A DNA stretch of 64,000 bases from Pseudomonadota bacterium. Lineage in GTDB: Bacteria > Pseudomonadota > Alphaproteobacteria > Rhodobacterales > Rhodobacteraceae. The position numbers were made by a program, and so were the translations under genes. The notes under the pieces are model-generated. The model was not told the origin of the DNA and did no database searches. It saw nothing but the letters and a program-made list of their open reading frames with translations. Each line of letters begins with the position of its first letter. Position 1 is the first letter of the stretch. Positions 40,364 to 48,204 of this stretch are shown piece after piece. Where the stretch lies: positions 106,824-170,823 of the forward strand of contig JAFEFU010000019.1 in NCBI GenBank assembly GCA_018240425.1. Reading direction: 5' to 3'.

Positions 40364-41733
40364 GGTGCGGTCGGTTCCTTCGGGCCGGCGATTTCGGCGA
40401 TCAGCTGGGCGCGGCGGCGCACCTCGCTGTCCGAGGCCATGCCATAGCGCGCCCACCCCAGACTGTCGAGCCTGAGCCGCGCCGCCGCCGCCCCGTCGCC
40501 CAGATGGTCGAGCGCCTCGGCCCGGGCCAGCCCGAGGCCGGCCATGAGCGCCGCGTCCTGCGCGGCGGTGGCGGCGGGCAGGCCCGCCTCGGCCAGCCCC
40601 GCAGCGCCCCGCCAGTCGCCCGCGTCCAGCGCCATGAAGGCGAGCTGCATCCGTGCGTGGGCGAGGTGAAGGGGAAGGCCCTCGCGGGCAAAGAGCGCCG
40701 CCGCGCCGATGAAATCGGCAAGCGCCTGCGGCCGCTCGCCCGGGCCCCGCAGCCGCCCCGCCGACAGAAGCGCGAAGCCGGTGCGGTGGTCGCGCCAGTC
40801 CAGCGAGATCGCCACCGCCCGCTCGGCCGCGCCCTCGCGCCCGGCCAGCCCGGCCCCCGGCCCAAGCGCCTCGGCCAGCGCCTCGCCATAGGCGCGGGGG
40901 GTGGATGCTGCGGGATGCCCGGGGAATTGGCCCCGGGGATTCAGCCGGGCAAGGATCGCGGGGATGCGGGCGGCGACCTCGGCCTGGTTCATTCCGGGGC
41001 GCAGCTCGGGCGCATAGGTGGCGCGCAGCATCAGCATGTCGAAGCCGGTCAGGATCGTCTGGATATTGTCGTCGTTGAAGATCGAATCCGGCAGGCGGAA
41101 AAGATCGTTCAGCGGACCGAGCGCCTGCGCCAGCTCCTCGTGCAGGCAGTCGCGCACCTCTTGCGGCGCCACGCCGGTCGGAATGAAGATCGCGGCGCGC
41201 TGGCGGTGCTGGTAGGTGGTCCAGTCGAGCGTCGCCTCGCCCGCGCGCCGGTAGCCGGCCCACGAGCCCACGCGCGGGGCGGCAAAGCAGGCGGCGTCCG
41301 GTGCGAAGGCATGGAGGGTGGCCGCGGGGATGAACTCGATGGTGATGCTGGCCGAAGCCGGATCGGCGGCGCGGGCGAGATCAAGCCCGGCCTCGGCGCG
41401 CAGACGGGCGAGAAGCGCGTCGAGATCGTGGCCCGCGGTCGGCGGAACCGGCCCGGCCAGCGCCACGCTGACCGGCCCCTCGAAGCGCGAGAAGCCGAGG
41501 ATTGGGCGGCCGGTCTCGAGCCGGAAGGAGAGATCGAGGAAGTCCTGCGCCATGTCGGCGTTCGACCGGCGCGGCGGGCTGGCATGGGCCGGGCCGAACT
41601 GGCGCATGGGCGGCAGGGGCAGGCGGGCGAAGGCGCCGGTCGGCTCGGGCCGGGGCGCCGTGGTGGCGACGCCGCCGCACGCAGCCAGAAAGAGCATGGC
41701 CGCAAGCCGCGCGGCGGAAATCGCTTGTTTCAC
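40360..41733 (-). CDS. DUF2927 domain lipoprotein
   Basis: The 457-residue protein starts at GTG 41733 with a lipoprotein signal (KQAISAARLAAMLFLAAC, lipobox LAAC). The DUF2927 domain follows: DFLDLSFRLETGRPILGFSRFEGPVSVAL, CLHEELAQALGPLNDLFRLPDSIFNDDNIQTILTGFD (an HEE motif reminiscent of a metalloprotease helix). The C-terminal third is Ala-rich TPR-like helices. ATGs further upstream at 41819 would bury the signal, so GTG is preferred. It sits between the MoxR and VWA genes. The function is unknown. Confidence 0.85.
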   Translation of the reverse strand: MKQAISAARLAAMLFLAACGGVATTAPRPEPTGAFARLPLPPMRQFGPAHASPPRRSNADMAQDFLDLSFRLETGRPILGFSRFEGPVSVALAGPVPPTAGHDLDALLARLRAEAGLDLARAADPASASITIEFIPAATLHAFAPDAACFAAPRVGSWAGYRRAGEATLDWTTYQHRQRAAIFIPTGVAPQEVRDCLHEELAQALGPLNDLFRLPDSIFNDDNIQTILTGFDMLMLRATYAPELRPGMNQAEVAARIPAILARLNPRGQFPGHPAASTPRAYGEALAEALGPGAGLAGREGAAERAVAISLDWRDHRTGFALLSAGRLRGPGERPQALADFIGAAALFAREGLPLHLAHARMQLAFMALDAGDWRGAAGLAEAGLPAATAAQDAALMAGLGLARAEALDHLGDGAAAARLRLDSLGWARYGMASDSEVRRRAQLIAEIAGPKEPTAP

Positions 41734-41830
41734 GTTCGTCCCCGTTTCTGGCCAAGGGTTGCTTTGGAACGCACGGAAAGGAAAGCGGTTTTTCACCGGA
41801 CAATCGGCGCTATTCTTCATGTGAGGAATT

Positions 41831-42087
41831 GGCCAGCAGATTCTGCGCGGGCCGGCGCCGTGGCAGATCGCGATCAGCGGCGGGCCGCGTCCGGCAAGGC
41901 GATAGCCGCGGCGGCGCACCTCGGCCTCGGGCCGGTCGCGGCCTGTCCCGTGTTCGACCCAGCTGGCGTTGCGCCGGACGATCCCGCCCTTCGCCGCCGC
42001 TTGAGCCGAGAGGATCTTGCGCAGCCGGTGATCGACGCGGGGGCGGGGGATGGCGGGTGGGGGCAGATCGCGCCCGACGAAGCGCAG
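41831..42087 (-). pseudogene. Coding-like stretch without ordinary start or stop
   Basis: The minus-strand frame from 42087 to about 41831 has strong coding bias (nearly every third position G or C). It reads RRLRFVGRDLPPPAIPR...DHRLRKILSAQ...GGIVRRNASWVEHGTGRDR...EVRRRGYRL...AICHGAGPRRICW. It lacks ATG, GTG or TTG until 41919. A CTG at 42087 follows GAGGGG with 6-base spacing, right after the moxR stop. The frame never stops before the lipoprotein gene start at 41733, to which it is in phase. It may be a small gene with a CTG start and a lost stop, or a decayed gene. Bias drops after 41831. Confidence 0.4.
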
Positions 42088-42097
42088 ACGCCGCCCC

Positions 42098-42937
42098 TCA
42101 GCCGTTCCGCCGCGCCATGAAGGCCAGCCGCTCGAACAGCGCCACGTCCTGCTCGTTCTTCAGAAGCGCCCCGTGCAGGCGCGGCAGAAGCTGGCGGGGA
42201 TCGCGCTTCAGGTCCTCGGGGCCGAGATCCTCGGCCAGGAGCAGCTTCAGCCAGTCGAGCACCTCGGAGGTCGAGGGCTTCTTCTTCAGCCCCGGCGTCT
42301 CGCGGATCTCGTAGAACTGGGCCAGCGCCTCGGCGAGAAGCGCGGGCTTGATGCCGGGGAAATGCACATCGACGATCTGCTTCATCGTCTCTTCGTCGGG
42401 AAAGCGGATATAGTGGAAGAAGCAGCGGCGCAGGAAGGCGTCGGGCAGCTCCTTTTCATTGTTCGAGGTGATGACGATCACCGGGCGGTGGCGGGCGCGG
42501 ATGGTTTCGGCGGTCTCGTAGACGTGGAACTCCATCCGGTCGAGCTCTTGCAGCAGGTCGTTCGGGAACTCGATGTCGGCCTTGTCGATCTCGTCGATCA
42601 GCAGGACCACCTTGGTGTCGGCCTCGAACGCCTGCCAGAGCTTGCCCTTGCGGATGTAGTTCTTCACGTCATGCACGCGCGCGTCGCCCAGCTGGCTGTC
42701 GCGCAGGCGGCTGACCGCGTCATATTCGTACAGCCCCTGCTGGGCCTTGGTCGTCGACTTCACATGCCATTCGACCAGCGGCAGGCCGAGACTCAGCGCC
42801 ACCTGGCGGGCAAGCTCGGTCTTGCCGGTGCCGGGTTCGCCCTTCACCAGTAGCGGCCTTTCCAGCGCCACTGATGCGTTCACCGCGACAGTCAGATCGG
42901 CGGTGGCCACATAGCTGCGCGTCCCGGAGAATTTCAT
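42098..42937 (-). CDS. MoxR-family AAA+ ATPase
   Basis: The 279-residue ATPase has Walker A GEPGTGKT (33-40), Walker B VVLLIDEID, sensor ITSNNEKELPDAFLRRC, and the MoxR C-terminal lid. This is the CoxD/APE2220-type MoxR with VEWHVKSTTKAQQGLYEYDAVSRLRDSQ. MoxR ATPases act with VWA proteins as chaperone pairs for metal-centre insertion. The VWA gene downstream is the likely partner. It is divergent from dksA. Confidence 0.94.
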   Translation of the reverse strand: MKFSGTRSYVATADLTVAVNASVALERPLLVKGEPGTGKTELARQVALSLGLPLVEWHVKSTTKAQQGLYEYDAVSRLRDSQLGDARVHDVKNYIRKGKLWQAFEADTKVVLLIDEIDKADIEFPNDLLQELDRMEFHVYETAETIRARHRPVIVITSNNEKELPDAFLRRCFFHYIRFPDEETMKQIVDVHFPGIKPALLAEALAQFYEIRETPGLKKKPSTSEVLDWLKLLLAEDLGPEDLKRDPRQLLPRLHGALLKNEQDVALFERLAFMARRNG

Positions 42938-43113
42938 TGGATTTCCGCCCGAAGGTCATGCGTGATGTGAAGTCACATAGCCCTCCACCCAATTTGCCGC
43001 AATGGGCAGGGTGGCTAGTGACATCGCCTTCTGCATCTAGTATGGGACCGCGCAGAAGGCACGGACGGCCCCCCGCACAGGGCGGAAGGTCCGGGTCTGA
43101 GGAGGAAGCGACG

Positions 43114-43536
43114 ATGAAGCCTGAGGTCTTTCTTCCCGACGATTATCGTCCGGCTGAAGACGAACCATTCATGAACGAGCGGCAACTCGAATATTTCCGC
43201 CGCAAGCTGCTGGCCTGGAAGGACGAGCTTCTGGAACAGTCCGCGGAAACCCTGGAGGGCTTGCAGGACAGCGCCCGGTCCGTGCCCGACATCGCCGACC
43301 GCGCCAGTGAGGAAACCGACCGCGCGCTGGAACTGCGCACCCGCGACCGCCAGCGCAAGCTGGTCTCGAAGATCGACTCGGCGCTGAGGCGGATCGACAA
43401 CGGCGAATACGGCTATTGCGAGATGACCGGCGAGCCGATCTCGCTCAGGCGGCTGGACGCGCGCCCGATCGCCACGATGACGCTCGAGGCGCAGGAACGC
43501 CACGAGCGGCGCGAACGGGTGCACCGCGACGATTGA
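43114..43536 (+). CDS. dksA: RNA polymerase-binding protein DksA (one-cysteine type)
   Basis: DksA enters the RNA polymerase secondary channel and works with ppGpp. The 140-residue protein has the coiled-coil tip PDIADRASEE (D59, D62, A64, matching the E. coli tip) and a finger with just one cysteine, C102 (YGYCEMTGEPISLRRLDARP), instead of four, so it does not bind zinc in the classic way. This form is known in Rhodobacteraceae. GAGGAGG precedes the ATG. A strong terminator follows. Confidence 0.96.
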   Translation: MKPEVFLPDDYRPAEDEPFMNERQLEYFRRKLLAWKDELLEQSAETLEGLQDSARSVPDIADRASEETDRALELRTRDRQRKLVSKIDSALRRIDNGEYGYCEMTGEPISLRRLDARPIATMTLEAQERHERRERVHRDD

Positions 43537-43573
43537 CCGGCTGGTCAGGGCGGTGTGAAGCGACAGGATAAGG

Positions 43574-43601
43574 CACCGGGGCCGGATCGGCCCCGGTGTT
43601 T
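43574..43601 (+). terminator. Intrinsic terminator after dksA
   Basis: A perfect 10-bp stem (CACCGGGGCC/GGCCCCGGTG) with a 5-base loop is followed by TTT, 38 bases after the dksA stop. This is the clearest intrinsic terminator in the window. Confidence 0.82.
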
Positions 43602-43619
43602 CCGTCTTCGGGGGGCAGG

Positions 43620-44780
43620 ATGCTGAAGGACATGCCGGTCACGGTGCTGGGTGCCGGGATCGCCGGGCTGGCGGCGGCCGCGGCGCTGGCGGGGCGGGGG
43701 GCGCAGGTGCGGGTCCTCGAGCAGGCGCCGGCGATCCGCGAGGTCGGCGCGGGGCTTCAGATCACCCCGAACGGCATGGCGGTTCTCGGGGCTCTCGGGC
43801 TGGGGGCGGCGGCGGCCGAGGCCGGGCAGGCGGCCGAGGCGGTCGAGCTGATCGACGGCGAGACCGGCCAGATCGTCACCCGCATCGACCTTCTGGCTCT
43901 GGCTCCGCGCGGCGGGTTCCGCTTCTTCCACCGCGCCGACCTGATCGGCCTGCTCGAAGGGGCGGCGCGCGGGGCCGGGGTGGCGATCGGCCTCGGCCAG
44001 CGGGTGAGCGAGGTGAGCCTGGACCCCGCGCCCTCGTGCCTTGTCGGCGAGAGGCGCGTCGAGGCGGGGCTTCTGGTCGGCGCCGACGGGCTGCATTCCC
44101 TGGTCCGCGCCGCCCTGAACGGGCCCGCCGCGCCCTTCTTCACCAGGCAGGTCGCCTGGCGCGCGACCCTGCCGGCCGAGGGGCCGATCGCGGCGGTGGC
44201 GCGGGTCTTCATGGGGCAGGGGCGGCATCTCGTGACCTATCCGCTGCGGGGCGGCACCCTGCGCAACATCGTCGCCGTCGAGGAGCGGCAGAGGTGGGCC
44301 GAGGAAAGCTGGTCCCTGACCGACGATCCCCTGGCGCTGCGCATCGCGTTTCAGGATTTCATCCCCGAGGTGCGCGCCTGGCTGGACCGGATCGAGCGGC
44401 CGAACCTCTGGGGTCTCTTCCGCCATCCGGTCGCGGCACGCTGGCACGGGCAGGGCGCGGCGATCCTCGGGGACGCCGCCCATCCGACGCTGCCCTTCCT
44501 GGCCCAGGGCGCGAACCTCGCGCTCGAGGATGCCTGGCTTCTCGCCGCCGAACTCGACCGGCGCCCGCTGCCCGAGGCCCTGGCCGCATGGCAGGCCGCC
44601 CGCGCCCCCCGCGCCGCGCGCGTCATCGCCGCCGCCAATGCCAATGCCCGCAACTATCACCTGGGCGGGGTCCGGCGCACCCTTGCCCACGCCGGGCTCA
44701 GGCTTCTGGGCCGGGTCGCGCCGGGGGCGGCGGGCGAGCGCTTCCGCTGGGTCTACGGCCATGACGTGACCGGCGGCTGA
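43620..44780 (+). CDS. FAD-dependent monooxygenase, salicylate hydroxylase type
   Basis: The 386-residue flavoprotein has the FAD GxGxxG motif (VLGAGIAGLAAA), VGAGLQITPNGMAVLGALGLG, HRADL, the DG motif LLVGADGLHSLVR and the GD motif ILGDAAHPTLPFLAQGANLALEDAW. This is the aromatic-ring hydroxylase (3-hydroxybenzoate or salicylate) family. No degradation genes are near, so the substrate is open; ubiquinone-type hydroxylation is a possibility. The start MLKDMPVTVLG at 43620 has GGGGGCAGG before it; MPVTV at 43632 is an alternative. Confidence 0.9.
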   Translation: MLKDMPVTVLGAGIAGLAAAAALAGRGAQVRVLEQAPAIREVGAGLQITPNGMAVLGALGLGAAAAEAGQAAEAVELIDGETGQIVTRIDLLALAPRGGFRFFHRADLIGLLEGAARGAGVAIGLGQRVSEVSLDPAPSCLVGERRVEAGLLVGADGLHSLVRAALNGPAAPFFTRQVAWRATLPAEGPIAAVARVFMGQGRHLVTYPLRGGTLRNIVAVEERQRWAEESWSLTDDPLALRIAFQDFIPEVRAWLDRIERPNLWGLFRHPVAARWHGQGAAILGDAAHPTLPFLAQGANLALEDAWLLAAELDRRPLPEALAAWQAARAPRAARVIAAANANARNYHLGGVRRTLAHAGLRLLGRVAPGAAGERFRWVYGHDVTGG

Positions 44781-44781
44781 A

Positions 44782-44798
44782 CCCGGCCCCGGGCCGGG
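44782..44798. terminator. Hairpin after the monooxygenase gene
   Basis: A perfect CCCGGCC/GGCCGGG stem with a 3-base loop lies 2 bases after the stop codon. No T-run follows. Confidence 0.45.
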
Positions 44799-44955
44799 GA
44801 CCGGCGCAAGGCCGCCCGAACACGCGATCATCACCCGGACGTGACCCGGGGTTCGGCCCCGCCGGTGCTATCCTGCGCGCGCGGCCCGCCATTCCGGCCC
44901 TGTCGCGGGCGAGGCGGCCGCAGATTGTCGGTTTGTTCAAATGGTGGGGATCATC

Positions 44956-45447
44956 ATGCTTGGAAGACAACTTGGCGTCGCCGCGGCGGCGGCGCTGGTG
45001 CTGTGGGCGATCGGGTCGCCGGCAAGCGCGCTCTCGATGGCCGATTGCAGCGCCAAGTACAACGCGGCCAAGACCGCCGGCACCCTGAACGGGATGAGCT
45101 GGAAGGACTTCCGCAAGGCCCAGTGCGGGGCGGCGGCAGACACCTCCACCGCCAAGGCTGCGACCGCGGCCGCTCCCGCTCCGGCCGCCGACACGTCCGA
45201 ACCCACGGCCGCCAATACCGAGAACGCCGCCGAGCCGGCCGCGCCCAAGGTGCTTGCCCCGAAGAACGTGGTCTTCCCGACGGGCCTCTCGTCCAAATAT
45301 TCCTCGGAAACGCCCGCCAAGGCGCGGATGCACACCTGCCTTGACCAGTACAAGGCTGACAAGGCCAAGAATGCGCTTGGCGGCATGACCTGGATACAGA
45401 AGGGCGGCGGCTATTACAGCGTCTGCAATGCCAAGCTGAAGGGCTGA
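44956..45447 (+). CDS. Secreted protein with repeated C...GxxW...C motif, copy A
   Basis: The 163-residue exported protein has a signal peptide (MLGRQLGVAAAAALVLWAIGSPASA), a motif DCSAKYNAAKTAGTLNGMSW...C (Cys pair 26 apart), an Ala/Thr/Pro linker, and a second C-terminal copy (MHTCLDQYKADKAKNALGGMTW...YYSVC). The start at 44956 is chosen as TGGGGA lies 5 bases upstream. A related gene lies 0.6 kb downstream. The repeats probably form small disulfide-linked helical hairpins. The function is unknown; a PsiF-like periplasmic role is possible. Confidence 0.82.
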   Translation: MLGRQLGVAAAAALVLWAIGSPASALSMADCSAKYNAAKTAGTLNGMSWKDFRKAQCGAAADTSTAKAATAAAPAPAADTSEPTAANTENAAEPAAPKVLAPKNVVFPTGLSSKYSSETPAKARMHTCLDQYKADKAKNALGGMTWIQKGGGYYSVCNAKLKG

Positions 45448-45462
45448 GGCCGCGCCTTGCCG

Positions 45463-45484
45463 GGGGACGTCCGCGTCCCCTTTC
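45463..45484 (+). terminator. Intrinsic terminator after copy A
   Basis: GGGGAC-GTCCGC-GTCCCC forms a 6-bp stem with TTTC after it, 15 bases downstream of the stop. Confidence 0.7.
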
Positions 45485-45523
45485 GACCGATCAACCGGGC
45501 CGCGCGCCCGCAGGGGGATGAAA

Positions 45524-45856
45524 ATGAGTCTGCTTGACAGTCTTACGGGTCTCTTGTCGCAGGGGGGCGGGGTTCAGGGCGTCCTGACCAATGTGCTTGC
45601 CCAGACCGGCGGCATGTCGGGGGTCCTGGCCAAGCTGAACGACGCCGGCTATGGCGCGAAGGTGAATTCCTGGCTGGGCAAGGGGCCGAACACCCCGATC
45701 ACCGCCGACGAGATCCAGTCGGCCCTCGGCAACGATCACCTGAAGCAGATCGCCACCTCGCTCGGGGTGCCGTTCGACCAGGTGGCGGCGCTGATCTCGC
45801 AGCACCTGCCGGCGGCGGTCGATGCCGCCAGCCCGAACGGGACGCTTCAGGGCTGA
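45524..45856 (+). CDS. YidB family (DUF937) protein
   Basis: The 110-residue protein starts MSLLDSLTGLLSQGGGVQGVLTNVLAQTGGMSGVLAKLNDAGYGAKVNSWLGKGPNTPITADEIQSAL, the hallmark of YidB/DUF937. It has no signal peptide. The ATG at 45524 is used because AGGGGG lies 6 bases before it; the ATG at 45518 has no spacing. It is flanked by two related secreted-protein genes. The function of the family is not known. Confidence 0.92.
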   Translation: MSLLDSLTGLLSQGGGVQGVLTNVLAQTGGMSGVLAKLNDAGYGAKVNSWLGKGPNTPITADEIQSALGNDHLKQIATSLGVPFDQVAALISQHLPAAVDAASPNGTLQG

Positions 45857-46029
45857 GACCGGCGCGGATGTCGCGGGCGCGGAGCGGGTGCTCGGCCTCC
45901 GGCCCGCCGGGTCGTCGGGCGGTTTCACGCAACAGTGACGGGCCTGGGCGCTTTGTCATTAGGAAGACGGCGCGGGGTGGCGCAGACTGGGCCCGTGGCG
46001 GGCCATGCCATGAGGTCGGAGGGTCTTCA

Positions 46030-46488
46030 ATGCCGTCGAGGCACGCATTCCTGGCAGCCGCCGTCGTCGCGGCCCTTTCCGCCCATGCCGCCGTCGCGGC
46101 CAATACCTCGGCCGCTGCCACGTCTCTTGCCGACTGCACCAGCCGCTTCGTCGCCCTGTCTGACGCCGGCAAGCTGGGCGGCGTGACCTGGGGCGAGTTC
46201 CGCGCCACGGTATGCGGCCTGCCGATCGCGCCCGCAAAGGGCGCAGGAACAGGCACCGCCGTCGCCGGGACGGCAAGCGCGGGCGCCGGCCTGCCCGCCG
46301 CTTCGCAGGCCGCCGGTCCCTCGGCCGTCAAGGCCCCGGCCGGTCCCTCGGTCAAGGTCATGACCAAGCAGTTCGGCAAGGCGCCGCCCGGCCTCTGTTC
46401 GAACCGGCCGCGGATCGGGAAGAACGGGATGCCGGTCCTCAGGCAGAACCGTTCCGTCTCCTGCGTGACCGGCAAGAAGGGCGGCTGA
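46030..46488 (+). CDS. Secreted protein with C...GxxW...C motif, copy B
   Basis: The 152-residue exported protein has a signal peptide (MPSRHAFLAAAVVAALSAHAAVA), one motif LADCTSRFVALSDAGKLGGVTW...C closely matching copy A, an Ala/Gly/Pro linker, and a divergent C-terminal part (PGLCSNRPRIGKNGMPVLRQNRSVSC). GGAGGG lies upstream. It is 0.6 kb from copy A with the YidB gene between, a local duplication. The function is unknown. Confidence 0.8.
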   Translation: MPSRHAFLAAAVVAALSAHAAVAANTSAAATSLADCTSRFVALSDAGKLGGVTWGEFRATVCGLPIAPAKGAGTGTAVAGTASAGAGLPAASQAAGPSAVKAPAGPSVKVMTKQFGKAPPGLCSNRPRIGKNGMPVLRQNRSVSCVTGKKGG

Positions 46489-46532
46489 CCCAAGGCATTG
46501 TCGAGGCAAGCGGAAGCCGCCTGGGGGATCCG

Positions 46533-46554
46533 GCGCGAGGCCGTTGCCTCGCGC
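46533..46554 (+). terminator. Hairpin, first of three in a row
   Basis: A perfect 9-bp GCGCGAGGC/GCCTCGCGC stem with a 4-base loop lies 45 bases after copy B. Two more perfect hairpins follow within 80 bases. It could be a terminator for copy B. Confidence 0.5.
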
Positions 46555-46581
46555 GGGGCGCGGTCGGCTGCCACGGGTCCG

Positions 46582-46630
46582 CCGTGCGCCCGGCGCACGG
46601 CCAGCGCCCGCCCATCGGGCGGCGGGCGCT
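46582..46630. repeat. Two further perfect hairpins
   Basis: CCGTGCGCC-C-GGCGCACGG at 46582-46600 is an almost loopless palindrome (cruciform type). AGCGCCCGCC...GGCGGGCGCT at 46603-46630 has a 10-bp stem with an 8-base loop. They follow the hairpin at 46533 in the 297-base gap between copy B and the guanine deaminase, which otherwise holds no recognisable gene. Confidence 0.5.
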
Positions 46631-46739
46631 TCGCACCCGCCTGGGCGGACACGGTCCGCGCCCAGATCGCCTGGCCTGCGGACAACCCCTTGGCCTGCGC
46701 TTTCGCTTCGGCCAACGGACCGGGTGACGCGCCACCGGC

Positions 46740-46764
46740 GCGTCCCCTGTTCGGTCCGGGACGC
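46740..46764 (-). terminator. Hairpin after guanine deaminase gene
   Basis: GCGTCCC (46740-46746) pairs with GGGACGC (46758-46764) around an 11-base loop, 22 bases past the guanine deaminase stop. It is a weak candidate terminator. Confidence 0.35.
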
Positions 46765-46785
46765 CTTGACGCGATGGCGCGCGAT

Positions 46786-48072
46786 TCAGGCTCGCGCCCG
46801 CCTTCCCGCGATGCGCACATCGGCGATGGCCCGGTCGTCGCCCATCATGATCGTCGGAAACAGCGCCTCCCAGATATCCTCGGCGCGCCCGGCGCGCTGC
46901 GCGATCGCCGGGGTCGAGGCAAGGTCGATCACCACGAGATCGGCCTCCATCCCCGGGGCGAGGTTGCCGATCAGGTGGTCGGCGCGCAAAGCCCGGGCCG
47001 AGCCCTGGGTCGCCAGCCACCAGAGCTGCGCCGGATGCAGGGGGGTGCCGCGCAGCTGGCCGATCTCGTAGGCGGCCGCCATCGTGCGCAGCATCGAGAA
47101 GGACGAGCCTCCCCCGGTGTCGGTCGCCAGCCCGACGCGGATTCCGGCCTGCGCCATCGCCATCGTCGGAAAGAGGCCCGAGCCGATGAAGGTGTTCGAG
47201 GTCGGGCAATGGATCAGCGCCGCCCCGGTCTCGCGGATGCGGGCGATCTCGCGGTCGGTCAGATGGATCGCGTGGCCGAAAAGCGCGCCTTCGCGCAGAA
47301 GGCCCTGGGTCTCGTAGGTATCAAGATAGTCGCGCGACTGCGGGAAAAGCCCGCGCACCCATTCCACCTCGTCGGTCTGCTCGGACAGGTGGGTCTGCAT
47401 CAGGCAGTCGGGATGCTCGCGCCAGAGCGCCCCCATCATCATCAGCTGCTCGGGCGTCGAGGTGGGCGAGAAGCGCGGGGTGATGACATAGGACAGCCGA
47501 CCGGTTCCGTGCCACTTGTGCAGCAGCCGCTTGCTGTCGTCATAGGCCGACTGCGGCGTGTCGCGCAGGTTCTCGGGCGCGTTGCGGTCCATGCAGGTCT
47601 TGCCGGCATAGGCGCGCAGGCCGCGGGCGCGGGCGGCCTCGAAAAAGGCATCGACGCTTTCGGGGTGGATCGTGGCGTAGGTGCAGACGGTGGTGGTGCC
47701 GTTCGCCAGCGTCAGGTCGAGGTGGCGGGCGGCGATCTCGTCGGCATAGGCGCGGTCGGCAAAGCGCGCCTCCTCGGGGAAGGTATAGCCGTTCAGCCAG
47801 TCGATCAGGCGCTTGCCCCACGAGGCGATGATCGCGGTCTGCGGATAGTGGACATGGGCATCGACGAAACCGGCCGAGATGAGGCCCCGGCCATAGTCGG
47901 TGACGCGCGCCTGCGGATGGGCGCGCCGCAGGTCGTCGGCCTCGCCCACCGCGGCGATCCGGCCGCCCTCGATCAGAACCGCGCCCCGCGCCGAATGGCG
48001 CGCCACCTGCGGGCCCTCGCGCAAGGGGTCGCCCGCAAAGGACAATGTCTGTCCGACCAGCAATTCCGACAT
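46786..48072 (-). CDS. guaD: Guanine deaminase
   Basis: GuaD converts guanine to xanthine. The 428-residue amidohydrolase has metal ligands H73 and H75 (GFVDAHVHYPQT), WLNGYTFPEEARFAD, GKTCMDRNAPE, MQTHLSEQTDEVEWV, FGHAIHLTD and ATDTGGGSSFSML (Asp). These are hallmarks of the GuaD family. The frame runs on upstream to 49689 but that is antisense to mgtE; the start MSELLVGQTLSF at 48072 fits the family. No other purine genes are near. Confidence 0.95.
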   Translation of the reverse strand: MSELLVGQTLSFAGDPLREGPQVARHSARGAVLIEGGRIAAVGEADDLRRAHPQARVTDYGRGLISAGFVDAHVHYPQTAIIASWGKRLIDWLNGYTFPEEARFADRAYADEIAARHLDLTLANGTTTVCTYATIHPESVDAFFEAARARGLRAYAGKTCMDRNAPENLRDTPQSAYDDSKRLLHKWHGTGRLSYVITPRFSPTSTPEQLMMMGALWREHPDCLMQTHLSEQTDEVEWVRGLFPQSRDYLDTYETQGLLREGALFGHAIHLTDREIARIRETGAALIHCPTSNTFIGSGLFPTMAMAQAGIRVGLATDTGGGSSFSMLRTMAAAYEIGQLRGTPLHPAQLWWLATQGSARALRADHLIGNLAPGMEADLVVIDLASTPAIAQRAGRAEDIWEALFPTIMMGDDRAIADVRIAGRRARA

Positions 48073-48204
48073 GCGTGCTCCCCGTCCTCGGCCCCGTCCG
48101 CCCGTGCAGCTTATCCCCCGTCCGGCGGGCGGTAAATTCACCCGTTGCCCCTGTTTCTTTGAAACTCCTTCCGCTAGTGTCCCGCCAATTGCGCGGGAAG
48201 GGGC

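Noticed and set aside
46489..46785. Small protein gene between copy B and guaD
   Set aside because: Open frames exist but have no ribosome site, start support or family resemblance, and they are interrupted by three perfect hairpins.
48073..48204. Possible magnesium riboswitch before mgtE
   Set aside because: The 132-base leader shows no stem pattern resembling the ykoK/M-box RNA and is probably too short.
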